Below are positions 37,884 to 47,943 of a DNA stretch of 64,000 nucleotides, one piece after another (within the stretch, counting starts at the first letter, position 1; each line of letters starts with the position of its first letter). This DNA comes from Cordylochernes scorpioides. Taxonomy: Eukaryota > Arthropoda > Arachnida > Pseudoscorpiones > Chernetidae. The notes beneath the pieces were generated by a model that saw only the letters and a program-made list of their open reading frames with translations, had not been told where the DNA came from and searched no databases. Position numbers and translations under genes: made by a program. The DNA is taken from assembly GCA_030710605.1 (NCBI GenBank), contig CP092870.1:20064684-20128683 (forward strand), in the 5' to 3' direction.

Positions 37884-39269
37884 TCATGTTGGAAAGTCCC
37901 GATGGGGAATTTGGTTGCCGTACATGGCGTGTAGACGAGTCCGCGGGACGTAGGCGGCTTGATCCGCTCGTGTTGGCGTAGACTGGCAGGGGATGGCGTT
38001 GTTGGAAGAAATTGTTCCAGTGGGGTTTCGCATTACTCTACTACTGTCGGGATGGGTTGGCTCGCAGTTACCAAAGCTCTTGTAGCACTTCTCCTCACTG
38101 AGACTGGGGCTGTCTCGCTTGTCCGGCGTGCTAGAGTCACTAAGGTCTGTGTCCTCTAACAGTAGGCGGTGGTCATGTTGAGGGTTCTTGGACATCTCAT
38201 CTTCCCCAGTCAGCTCATGTGGATCAAGGGTAGAGGGATCTTGAGAAGTCTGTGCAATTGAGACTTGGGAAGTCTTTTCAATTGGGACTTGGGAAGTCTG
38301 TGCAATTGGGACTTGGGAAGTTTGTTCAATTTGGACTTGGGAAGTCTGTGCAATTGGGACTTGGGAAGGTGCGACGTGAAAAATTTGGGGCGTGGCTATT
38401 GGTTTTGTGATAGCTTGCTCGATGGGATGGATTTGCGCATCCCGGAGAGAAGACCTCTGTTCAGGGGTCTGTACCTGGTGGAGGAGAGTATAGTCGGCGG
38501 CGAATGGTTGTTTACGACATTGTTTGTTGCAATGATTCTGGCCACAGCACCGACATGGTGAAAATGGCAGGCTGGTTGCACCGTGGGAAGACCTGGGTTG
38601 AAATCTCTGGGTGCTGGTGTAGGGTCCCGAGATATAAGGTGGACCACTGCTCGCCTGGCGTGTCGTGGGCTGGATATATTCCCGAATCCTTGCTACCCTG
38701 TCATACCACTCGGTTAGGGAGGTTGGCGATATGATCCTTACTAACCGTTGGTCACCGAAGGGTAGTCCTTCGGTCAAGGTTTCCAAGATAGCCTCTTGGG
38801 GCAGACCTAGTTTCAGCCCCATGGCGGTCTTGATGCGGTAATATTCTTCCAGGGACTGACCTTGTAGGCGCAGGGCGAAGTATTTCGAGTAGGTGGCTTC
38901 GCTGGTCGAGGGGTAGAGGTCCAGCAAGGTGTGTCTCGCCTGGAAGTAGTTCCGAGTGTCCAGCCGAAGCTGGTGGAAGTATTTCAAGGGCTGTTGGACC
39001 AGGAACAGCGGCAGTCTGTATAGTTTCTCGGAAGCGGAGAGTCCAGCTCGGTCCGCTTGGTTGTCGTAGGTTTCGAAGAAGCTTTGTGCTGGATACGTAC
39101 CGTCATACTTGGGCATCTCTAGGTCTTGACGGGCCTTTGGGCGGAGGTTTTGTAAGGCAATTGTGAGGCGGGTTACCGGGTTCTCCAAAGTGATTGGGGC
39201 GGAGGGGAGCTCTACTCTCTCGTCGATCTGGTCTACCTCCGATGGGGTCTGGTTGTTGTCCTTGTTCAT
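37884..39269 (-). CDS. retrotransposon Gag with CCHC zinc knuckle
   Basis: An intact 461-codon frame. Residues about 45-200 have the Ty3/gypsy-type Gag capsid pattern: MPKYDGTYPAQSFFETYDNQ, then a helical stretch ending with LEEYYRIKTAMGLKLG. A zinc knuckle CRCCGQNHCNKQC (CX2CX3HX4C) follows near residue 245. After it, about residues 305-350 are a short tandem repeat of QTSQVPIA/E type (seven units or so), and the tail is Ser/Thr/Pro-rich. Gag packages element RNA into cytoplasmic particles. No pol follows, so it may rely on other copies. It lies between the two putative LTRs of its element. Confidence 0.75.
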   Translation of the reverse strand: MNKDNNQTPSEVDQIDERVELPSAPITLENPVTRLTIALQNLRPKARQDLEMPKYDGTYPAQSFFETYDNQADRAGLSASEKLYRLPLFLVQQPLKYFHQLRLDTRNYFQARHTLLDLYPSTSEATYSKYFALRLQGQSLEEYYRIKTAMGLKLGLPQEAILETLTEGLPFGDQRLVRIISPTSLTEWYDRVARIREYIQPTTRQASSGPPYISGPYTSTQRFQPRSSHGATSLPFSPCRCCGQNHCNKQCRKQPFAADYTLLHQVQTPEQRSSLRDAQIHPIEQAITKPIATPQIFHVAPSQVPIAQTSQVQIEQTSQVPIAQTSQVPIEKTSQVSIAQTSQDPSTLDPHELTGEDEMSKNPQHDHRLLLEDTDLSDSSTPDKRDSPSLSEEKCYKSFGNCEPTHPDSSRVMRNPTGTISSNNAIPCQSTPTRADQAAYVPRTRLHAMYGNQIPHRDFPT

Positions 39270-39302
39270 CCTGTCGACTCTCTGTAGTAAAGTAGTCGAT
39301 CC

Positions 39303-39690
39303 TGTAGGATGACTGTAGTGTGTTGGTTAAATGCAGCCGTTGTGGCCTCAATGTTAGAGTGGGTTCAGGCGGGAATGTATTGCACCAAAGAACAAGACAT
39401 GGTAGATGTCACCACGGAGATGGCGAGAGTGAGTGTAGCCGACGCCGCCGGTCAGGGGAGAACTGTTTAGAGGGGTCTGTCAATCGTGTTTCAAAGCGGA
39501 CTAATCTGTTTGAGTAAGAAAGGGGCACACCCTTGGGGCACGACTTGTTTTTCGGACCTCTTTCCTCCTACTGGCGCCGACTGTCACTCACTTGAAATTT
39601 TATTTGTTACCTTGGCAATTACATTACATCTATACAACACATGGAGACATAGATATATATTGGAATATATTACAACATATATATATGGTG
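39303..39690 (-). repeat. putative 5' LTR of the gag-bearing LTR element
   Basis: Starts TGTAGGATGACTGTAGTGT, matching the left LTR. The gag start is 33 bases away on the minus strand, a normal leader length if a short primer site lies between. LTR divergence is high, so the element is old. The right boundary is not resolved. Confidence 0.45.
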
Positions 39691-39693
39691 ATT

Positions 39694-40390
39694 GTTACGT
39701 GCGAAGGTGCTATTAACTGGAAGTTTGGGATGGATTGTGGGTGATTTTGCCGTCGTGATCGATGGAATGAGGACACAGGATAGGTTGGTCAAGGGAACCG
39801 ATGCTGACAGACGGAGAACATAGGAGGAGAGTGAGCTTACGCCCCGCGATTTACGCTGGAGCCAGGAGTAACGTCTAGTAATGACGAGGCTCGGAGAGGC
39901 TACTACGTCTTCCCTCAGTCGGATGGGGTCACGTGACCTATATTGAAGTTTGGATTGGTCACTCATTACGTCATAGAAGATGAAGAATCGCCTTGATTGA
40001 TCCAAACGACTGGAAAGCCATCTTCGATGGTTAGGCATAAAATGTGAGGATGAATCATTGACCCAAATAAAGTTGTCTTTATTGAATTCAACCCCGGGGA
40101 CCTTTGGAGTTTTCGGAGTTCTCTGGAATAAAAGTGTCGTTGACCTAGCGATAATGATGCGGAGATTGGCAATCTTTACTCTTAACTCTAGGCCTAACTG
40201 CAATCGTTTATTAATATCTATAATCGTATTGTCTCCTTGTTTTTCTCTGTCTGTCTGTCTGACATACAGGCCGTATTTTATTTGGCTCTTAACACAGTAC
40301 ATCATGTTATACAGTAGAGCATATTTAGTTTGGTACAGGGTACAAGGTGGTGGGACATATGAAGAGACATGGCAGAATGACTGGCTATTT
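39694..40390. other. possible second LTR or LTR fragment
   Basis: Begins TGTTACGTGCGAAGG, like the start of the solo LTR at 43698 (TGTTACGTCG), and contains CCAAATAAAGTTGTCTTTAT, a typical R-region signal. No matching end or target duplication was found. A 211-codon frame on the minus strand here has no recognisable motif. Confidence 0.3.
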
Positions 40391-40850
40391 AAATGATCAG
40401 ATATTTATATTAATTTTTTATGGATACAATTTTTAAAAAAATCTTTATAGTTTTTATATCTTTATGCACACCAATATATTTCTCGACCCAATGAATAAAC
40501 TCTGATACAAGAGGATAACTAAATTTCAACCATTAAATGAATGGTTTTATCACGGTCGTGCAACTAGCCCGAGATTGAACTTAGGCAGTTTTGAATAAAA
40601 TTGCTAACGTGGGCGGCCGGCCGGATTTTGTCGTAATTCACCTGAGATTCATAAGTAACCAAACAGTTACTTGTAAGTTAATTGTAAAATTGCTGTCTAC
40701 ATTTGTAGATGCCTGCTTTTTATACGGCCTTGATTCTTGGGATGAGTGTAAAAACAACTAATTTATATCTGCTCTAACATATTTCAAGAGGGAAAAGAGA
40801 GAGAACAAAAATATTCTATTTAAGTAATTATTTTGATAGCTTGGAATTTT
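40391..40850. other. AT-rich stretch, no feature recognised
   Basis: A short GGCCGGCCGG palindrome at about 40612-40622 is the only notable point. Confidence 0.4.
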
Positions 40851-40855
40851 GCTAG

Positions 40856-41017
40856 GAGACGATCGATGCGATGGGAGCCCAGACGAGCGCGCCCCGCCGC
40901 CTAACGATCGTGGCCGACGGAGAAGGCACGGTGGCCATGGGCGAGGTGCAGCCCGGCCGGAGTCTGGAGATACGAATGGACCCATCGGGGGAAGTCCGCC
41001 TCACTGGCCGCCACTGA
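40856..41017 (+). CDS. candidate orphan coding exon, GC-rich
   Basis: A sharp GC-rich island in AT-rich DNA. In this window such islands are either host exons or LINE sequence. It follows a possible acceptor (TTTTGCTAG, 40847-40855) and is open from there (ETIDAMGAQTSAPRR...) to TGA at 41015-41017. An ATG at 40871 would give 48 residues, with a beta-rich look in LTIVADGEGTVAMGEV and SLEIRMDPSGEVRLTG. The MGAQTSAPRRLT start is faintly like N-myristoylated mitochondrial MIC19 (CHCHD3) starts, but the rest does not support this. It may be a terminal exon, a one-exon small gene or a fossil. Confidence 0.35.
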   Translation, partial: ETIDAMGAQTSAPRRLTIVADGEGTVAMGEVQPGRSLEIRMDPSGEVRLTGRH

Positions 41018-41690
41018 GATATTTCAAGTCGCGCCTAAGATTCTGTGATGAATTGCCTAGTTGAAACCTCTTCTAAATAATATCGTAGTAAGGCATAAAG
41101 TACGTTGTCAGTTGGATCAAGTTTGTTAATTGCGAAAATGGATCTACTTAATACTCGCAAACAGTTAAGCTGAATCCCAATTTTATTGAGGGAATATTTG
41201 GTTCTATAACAAATTGGAATTCATAATCATTCTATAGAGAGAAAAGATGTATCATATAATGAAATACACTAAACCTTAAGTGGGAACGTGATGTACGTGC
41301 CCAAAGTAACGTGGTTGCTTACCATAATCCTGTTATGTGGCGGCATAACACATATCGAACAGTGAACATAATAGATGTTCTGTGTGATTAAATACTGCTC
41401 GTGTAGCTTATTAAGTACCCCCAAAGGATGAAACTGTCCAACAGTTCGTATTATTGCCGTTCAACAACAACCTTTGAAGTAGGCAATGCGTGATGAAGTG
41501 GGTCCTTTCCCACCAATACAATATGTACAAAGTTCCACTTTCACTATCGAGTTTTTTTGGCTACAAAATGCTTTCACATCTTCCCCACTGACCAACTTCA
41601 GCTCCCTCAGACCATCGTATGTTTTCTATTGGTTCAATAGGTTAAAGCAATTCCTCGCTTCAACTCATTTTCCATCATATATATGTGTAA
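41018..41690. other. AT-rich stretch, no gene recognised
   Basis: No ordered protein motif or repeat could be supported. Confidence 0.4.
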
Positions 41691-41699
41691 ATGTAGGAA

Positions 41700-42690
41700 G
41701 GGAGGTTGTACAAAGATAGCATGACCTCAGCACTCGTACCTAGGGGTTGGTAATGGCCTGGGAGCTCTATTTTGAGGGAAACTTCTAGAAATTGGTGCAA
41801 GGTTGTTTCGATTTTCTCCTGCAACATATGCTCGATTGCGGCAATTTTAGGTTCTTCTCGAGGATAAGCTAATGCTTGCTGTATCATTGATGACAAATCA
41901 GCCCTGTCGTCAAAATCACTGAGAGACGCCACATTTGGCAACCGCTCGTACCTGGTTCGAGTCACTCGCTGAAGGGAAGCGCTTCAATACGACACTCGGA
42001 AATAAATTGTTCCGCGTTGTTGATGTCCCTTGGAAGAAGCGCCTGGTATAACTCCTCCGAGATCCCTTTCATGAAATGGGAGATTTTGTCCGCCTCACTA
42101 TATGCGGATCAACCTCTCTGCAGAGTAGATCTTGTATGTAAAACTCGGTACTTTCACCTTTTAGCTGTTCCCGAGTTTTGAGTGTTTTCTCAGCTTGAAC
42201 TTTTAAACTTTCTTTTTTTCCAAATACGTTTTCTGATAAAGACATGAACTCTTCCCAAGAATTTATTCTTCATTATTCTCGAACCACTTGAGAGCCGTTC
42301 CTTTGAGGTAGAAGTATACGTTGGCGAGACAAAGGGTTTCGTCCCAATTATTGAGTCTTGCCACGCGTTTATAGCCTTTTATACAATCCTGAAAGTCTTC
42401 ACTACCCTCCAGAGAAAATGGAGGGATTCCTAGGTAGGTGCTGAATGTTACCTACCTGGGGCGCGCGCTGCTTCAGTCTTCACATTCATTGTAGTTTGTT
42501 CTGGTTCTACAGAATCTATTTTTCGTTTTCTACCAAATGGGTACCGGTCCAGATCTCCACCAGATGTAACGTAGTAGTGGATGACTAAGTAGATCACAAT
42601 GATAAAGCAGAAGATATTTATGACGTCAGCGCGACTAGACGACTATGATTAAAACTAACAATTATTTACCGCCAGAGAATATTTAACAAC
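41700..42690 (-). pseudogene. decayed gypsy-type gag with LTR remnant
   Basis: Minus-strand translation gives a retrotransposon Gag block in the usual order: 'PPFSLEGSEDFQDCIKGYKR', then RVARLNNWDETLCLANVYFY and LKGTALKWFENN (near 42290-42400). An N-terminal-like piece is near 41690-41965. Frameshifts and stops are many. At 42567 the minus strand reads ...TACGTTACA followed by TCTGGTGGAGATC, a possible LTR end and leader. The LTR is cut off by the retrozyme-like pair that starts near 42700. Confidence 0.7.
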
Positions 42691-42901
42691 AATATATATA
42701 TGAAAAAACAATAGAAAAAATAAAAGATAAGTGGGTCAGGTGTTGATATTAAAAATAAAGAAGGCATCTCCTGACCACGAGCACATGTGCTTTTTAGATG
42801 GCAGAGCGCCATCTTGTAGAGCAAAAATAAACTAAACGTTTATTTAGCTTGCTCCGAGATATTTGGCCAATCCAATTTCTTGATAAATCAAGAAAAGCCA
42901 T

Positions 42902-42941
42902 CCACGAACGCGTTTCGCGCTGTTGGCGCTCGTCAGCGTGG
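42902..42941 (-). ncRNA. hammerhead ribozyme (family 1), intact
   Basis: Minus strand: stem I TCCACG/CGTGGA, core CTGACGA, stem II GCGC-CAACA-GCGC, GAA, then ACGCGT and T as the cleavage-site base. All conserved core positions are present. Stem III within one molecule would be only two pairs. ACGCGT is fully self-complementary, so two motifs can share a six-pair stem III. The RNA would cleave itself after the T in the GTT triplet. Confidence 0.8.
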
Positions 42942-43382
42942 AGAAGGCTGTAACCACTGCGACCAAAAAGATTTTTGGTCCCAATGGCTTCCCGAAAAAT
43001 CAATAAATGGGTATTTAAGGCCAAATTTGCGTAATGACGCTTAACACATAAAAACAATAGAAAAAAATAAAAGATAAGTGGGTCAGGTGTTGATATTAAA
43101 AATAAAGAAGGCATCTCCTGACCACGAGCACATGTGCTTTTTAGATATTTTTGCTCCACTAGATGGCGCTCTGCCATCTAAAAAGCACATGTGCTCGTGG
43201 TCAGGAGATGCCTTCTTTATTTTTAATATCAACACCTGACCCACTTATCTTTTATTTTTTTATATTGTTTTTTCATGTGTTAAGCGTCTTTACGCAAATT
43301 TGGCCTTAAATACCCATTTCTCGATTTTTCGGGAAGCCATTGGGACCAAAAATCTTTTTGGTCGCAGTGGTTACAGCCTTCT

Positions 43383-43422
43383 CCACGCTGACGAGCGCCA
43401 ACAGCGCGAAACGCGTTCGTGG
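43383..43422 (+). ncRNA. hammerhead ribozyme (family 1), intact
   Basis: The 40-base motif is identical to the one at 42902-42941, on the + strand. The core is CTGACGA and GAA, stem II is GCGC/GCGC, and stem III is the self-complementary ACGCGT. It faces away from its partner in the inverted pair. Confidence 0.8.
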
Positions 43423-43697
43423 ATGGCTTTTCTTGATTTATCAAGAAATTGGATTGGCCAAATATCTCGGAGCAAGCTAAATAAACGTTTAGTTTATTTT
43501 TGCTCCACTAGATGGCGCTCTGCCATCTAAAAAGCACATGTGCTCGTAGTCAGGAGATGCCTTCTTTATTTTTAATATATATATATGGATGCATAAATGT
43601 GTCATAATATAATCAATAGATACTAAAATATTTTCCCCAAACAAATTCAATATCAAACAAGATACTAATCTCCCATGTGTTATGTATGGGAATATAT

Positions 43698-44170
43698 TGT
43701 TACGTCGTACCCAGACGCTATTCGTGTACTTTTGTCTACTCAGGATGCCACAAAGATACACTTGTGAGTTCGAAGGGATTGCAGCTAAAGTTAGCGCTTT
43801 ATTGTATCTCAATTAACAGAAGGAATACAACAGTGGAACTTGCCTTCGACCTCCCAGTCAAAAGAATCATTGGCGCCGTGGACGTCCTCTTGTGGAGCGG
43901 AACGCTCCACACTATACACATGCAGCCTGGCCCACACCGCCTTGTAGATCGCTCCGATGTCAGTCTCTCCTGGCACTGCCTTGTAGGATCATCCACACGC
44001 CCGGAGGCAAGTCGCCACGTCTTCTTCTCGCCGCAGATGTAACCAGACTCTTCCTTCACTATACAGAAATGCCGTTTTTAGCGCCTGCAACATGGCAGCG
44101 GGGGCTGCTAGAGTCCACTCCTCTTTCCCCAACTTTACTCTGGTATCTTGGCCTTGTCATCCACGTTACA
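43698..44170 (-). repeat. solo LTR (about 470 bp)
   Basis: Bounded by TGTTACGT and ACGTTACA, with ATAT-type flanks on both sides as a possible target duplication. On the minus strand it holds AATAAA (complement of 43798-43803) near the expected R region. No internal genes follow on either side, which fits a solo LTR left by recombination. Confidence 0.7.
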
Positions 44171-44926
44171 ATATATATAAGAATCCCAAATGTTTTGTAG
44201 CAAATCAAAGCTTCCACTAGATGATTTACCGATTCAGAAACAATACCTCAAACAAACACGTTATTCCATTTTAACGTCCGTTAAATTTAGCTGCGCTCTC
44301 TGTTACTACTATGTCTTCTAAAAGTAGAATTATTTTAAAATGCGATGCGCATGCGTATTTACGTTCAACTGGTGTTAATTTCTTTATTTTTTTAATAGGC
44401 GTGTTATTTATTTCTTACTCCACGTATTTTTTTTATTAGGCCAGCAGGGCAACTATTATACCTTGTATTTATCGCCTAACATTCCAGATCCGATATGTCT
44501 TATCTCGTACTTTGACTTTGTTCTTGATAAATAGTTTACAGAATAAAGGAAACCTTGAATATGCCAGTATCAGTTTTTCTGTTAGTGCCTACTTTAACGT
44601 AACCAGCGCACTTCTCGGTGCTTATCGCGAATTTTTTTTGTTTACAGCAGAAATATCTCTTTAAAAAAGAAGAAAAAAAAAACTTAATAAAGCAACGGTA
44701 GGAACTGAATATCGGCAAACTGTATTTAACAACTAGCGAATGTACCCGTTCGGTTGTTTTGACAAACGTTTGTTAAAACAATTATTTGGGGGCAAACATT
44801 CACTCTCTACTTAATTTATTCCTGTGTCAGGATCCAGTGATGTGCTGATAAACTACTGAGTATGTGATTAAAGAAAATTGTATTACTATAAATTCTAATT
44901 AAACGATTAGGAACACTTAATAATTG
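44171..44926. other. AT-rich stretch, no gene recognised
   Basis: Nothing ordered was found. 44740-44800 has a weak likeness to other Helitron-associated flanks. Confidence 0.4.
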
Positions 44927-44980
44927 GTTTATACGAATAAAAATAAAACGATAAGAGGAGCTTCTTTTATAAATTTTAAT

Positions 44981-45018
44981 GCGCAAGCTTTCGGACCTAA
45001 CGTCCTTCTACAGGCATG
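44981..45018 (-). ncRNA. hammerhead-like motif in Penelope-like element, left end
   Basis: The minus strand reads TGC, CTGTAGA, stem II GGAC...GTCC, GAA, AGCT, T, GCG. The fourth core base is T where the consensus has A, which should impair activity. AGCT after GAA is self-complementary, as in the other families here. Confidence 0.5.
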
Positions 45019-45730
45019 GATAGTGGTAATACTAACATTTTTTTTTTAAATAATACTATGGTATATTCTAAAAATTAAGTATAGAGATTAAAATATTTAC
45101 AACTTAGCGATCAATAAAATTGGGCCAGACACCAAGATACAGAAGCACAGGGGGTCCCACCTATATGTGTTTAAAAGGAACAGAATAGTATAAGATTATT
45201 TGTAAAGAACCCGGTATATGTCTGGGATATCTATTTTTCTATTAATGCTGTTGATTTGGTTGGATATGATTGATTCTAAATAAAGTCTATTGTGTTTATT
45301 GTGTATGTTACGGTATAAGATTTTTGGTTGATCTAAATTAAACTGGTGACCTGTTTGTGCTGTGTGTTGATATATTAATGATTTAGGGTCTTTATTATGG
45401 ATATTGTGTTTGTGCTCGGTTAGTCTGATATGTGTCGTCTTGCCTGTCTCACCCACATATGTGGATGAGCAATCTTGGCATGAGATGACATATACTGCTC
45501 CTGTAGAATGTATGGGAAGATTAGGATTGTCAGCTTTGGTGATTGGATGTCTTAATATGGTGGCTAAACATGGAGAACTATTGTAGTATACTTTAATGCC
45601 AAAAGGACGGAGGATTCTGGATATTGCAAGTGATGAAGTAGAATATGGTAGGAAACAGGAAGCTCTGTGTATAGTGGTGGATCTTGAGACAGATGGATCA
45701 TAGAAATGCCTATAAATAAAGGGTCTAGGG

Positions 45731-45982
45731 CAGGGGTGGCGAACGTGCGGCCTTAAGGCCACATGTGGCCTTTTCTTGCCCAAGTTGTGGCCTTTGCTTA
45801 AATTCAAAACTATAATTTTTGTTTCGCAGTTTTCAATTACTTTCATTATTTTATTGAAAATATCTAATACGAATGTCATATATTATATAATATATATAAT
45901 ATTTATATATATATATAAATATGCGGCCTTCTCAAAAATGGTAAAATGAAAATTGGCCTTCTAATATAAAAAGGTTCGCCTG
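45731..45982. mobile_element. hAT MITE (252 bp), 8-bp target duplication
   Basis: Left end CAGGGGTGGCGAACGTGCGG and right end AAAAAGGTTCGCCTG are inverted, the latter slightly shortened. GTCTAGGG flanks both sides (45723-45730, 45983-45990). It has no coding capacity. It is not related by its ends to hAT A/B, so it is a second hAT family. Confidence 0.88.
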
Positions 45983-46091
45983 GTCTAGGGTAACCTGCTT
46001 TAATTAAAATGGAAACTATTCTGGCTTTTTCTATTGTTTTAAATATGGTTAGGGAACAATGAGTGAAAATTCTCTTTGATAATGTCCTGAC

Positions 46092-47943
46092 TAGGGCTTC
46101 CAATCCCGGTACATATTTTCAATCCCGGGATTCGGGATTGCTTTTTTCTCAATCCCGGGATCCCGGGATATCCCGGGATTGAAAAACATTTTCGTCTTTC
46201 TACGCCAAGAGGTATATCGTTTCGTTCGTTATATTTTTTTCTTTTATATAGTGCCAATGACGTGGCCACACGTCACAACCACACGAGCTTTTTTCGTCAC
46301 TTCATTTATATTTTTCTTTGAAAATACTAGGGATTGTGGATACATTGCTCCAGGGAATGAGGGATGTGCCACCTTTAGGCTAACGTTAAATGGAGAAGTG
46401 TCCTCATTGTTATCCTCGGAAAGGTCAGATTCTGCTTCATTTACTGTTGCGGAAACGAATTCAGGAACAACCCTCTCTTTTTTCTTATCATAAAGTACAT
46501 CCATCACAGCCAGATGGAGACCATGCGCGTAGCAGAGCTGTTGCAGTGGACCAATAATGTGACCCAATTTTACCATCATTGCGCACCCATCAGTTGTTAC
46601 ACACACAATATCAGTTTCGAAGTCGATTCCAAACTCCAAGAGCTTAGCACAAATGACATATTTGCACTGTTCAGAGGAAAATACTCCAGATATTCGAGTC
46701 AAGCCAAGATTCCACACCTTGGTACGGCTATGAATATTAATGTTCAGGTAACGCTTGCTTCTGATTGACGTCCATTCATCCAGCGTAAGGCTGAAAAGTT
46801 GCCCCTTTTCTTTCTCCATCTGAAGCTTTCGAACGACCTTCTCACGAAATGTGTCCGCATAACGACACACTTTAATCTTAATAGTCTCTGCGGAGAGAGG
46901 AATTTCATGTCCAAGAGCATTGAGGCACTTGTGTAGATCCTTAGATGTGACAAAAACGGAGAATAGCAATCCGTCGAGAGCTATAATTCTAGCTAGCACA
47001 GCATCAGTCGATCGATCGATGGAAACAGACGAAAAATGATCGAGAATTGATATCTTGGGGGTCTTGTTTGCAGGGGTCTGTGTATCAACTTCGTCTTTAA
47101 CTTTTCTCTTCGAAGTTTCGATTCCGTGGACCGCCTTCTGGTGTACATGCAGCCCTTTTGTAGACCCACCGACGCATTTCAAAATCCTTTTGCACTGTGC
47201 ATTTTGGCCAGATCCGTCTCGTAGGTAATAGCACCAGATTCCTTCTGATTTAAAAGGAATAAACTTCGCCATCATAATCAAGAAGTGATAAGCTTACCAA
47301 AAATGTCCGACGCGTTTTCTATTGATAAATAACAAGGTCCGATAATATTGTTTTAGATACTTTGTTTTATGTTCGTATAAGTTGAAAACTACTTTAGGCT
47401 GATGCTTGATAGTGACGAAGCATTTAATGAAATGACATTAAATAAATTTTATTTAAATTAAATGACAAAAAATCTAGCGAGGGTTTCACAAAATGAACAG
47501 CAGAGCAGTGCGTTCATGATGACCCATGCATAAAGAGTACAGGATGGAGAGTATGAACATATATTTAAAAAAATATATATAAAACAATTTGGAGCCCAGA
47601 TAAGAGGTTAGTGGCGGGTCCATGTTACACGCAGGTCCGCCACAAAAATAAAGGGATGCCGCTACTATCTAAGAAGCCACTATTTGCATGTCAACAAAAT
47701 AATTTCAAATCTCTCAGAAAAAAAAAAAGACCCGAAATGCAGCTGTATAAACAAAACGTCAAAAGTGTGCTATCGCATCATCTGTTTGATTATCAAAATG
47801 CTTGATAAGAAAAATATATTTTTGCGCTGGTTTTCATGCACAAACCAGTAATCCCGGGATTTTTCTAGCGGAATCCCGGGATTTCGGGATCATTATTTGG
47901 CTCCGGGATCCCGGGAAACGGGATCCCGGGATTGGAGGCCCTA
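46092..47943 (-). mobile_element. hAT transposon B (internally deleted copy of hAT A)
   Basis: Same ends as hAT A, with the 8-bp duplication GTCCTGAC at 46084-46091 and 47944-47951. Compared with A it lacks about 1.5 kb between the GTGCCAATGACGTGGC block and the CACAACCACACG block (in A, about 32892-34387), so the C-terminal half of the transposase is gone. It also lacks about 105 bases present in A at 35827-35921. Confidence 0.93.
46244..47281 (-). pseudogene. hAT transposase B, N-terminal 345 codons open
   Basis: Continuous frame from the BED finger region through LTLDEWTSI (first Asp), VTTDGCAMMVKLG (second Asp) and LCYAHGLHLAVMD. It then ends shortly after the deletion junction (TKKARVVVTCGHV). 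The BED finger is damaged: nine bases are lost, so QNAQCIACKR is QNAQCKR and one zinc Cys is missing. Without the hATC part it cannot be an active transposase, but a truncated DNA-binding form might act as an inhibitor if expressed. Confidence 0.85.

Larger units (their letters stand above)
42700..43580. mobile_element. retrozyme-like element pair (family 1), head to head
   Basis: Two arms in opposite orientation, about 42700-43146 (-) and 43152-43580 (+), at high identity. Each arm is about 1.2 units. A block 'GTGCTCGTGGTCAGGAGATG' to 'ACACCTGACCCACTTATC' stands at both ends of each arm, with a period of 347 (- arm, 42731 to 43078) and 349 bases (+ arm, 43192 to 43541). One intact hammerhead motif sits between. 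No protein is encoded. More-than-unit-length copies of a ~348-base circle are what reverse transcription around a ribozyme-made circular RNA would give. Confidence 0.75.

Noticed and set aside
39670-40305. 211-codon minus ORF as a gene
   Set aside because: No motif, atypical composition, and it overlaps LTR-like sequence. It is more likely a chance frame.
40871-41017. MIC19 (CHCHD3) start
   Set aside because: Only the first dozen residues (MGAQTSAPRRLT) are similar in style, no CHCH domain follows and the frame ends after 48 codons. It is kept only as an unnamed candidate exon.
45196-45879. Complete 227-codon host GIY-YIG gene
   Set aside because: The first 50 or so codons come from the hAT MITE inserted at 45731-45982, and the true frame is the tail of a Penelope-like protein.
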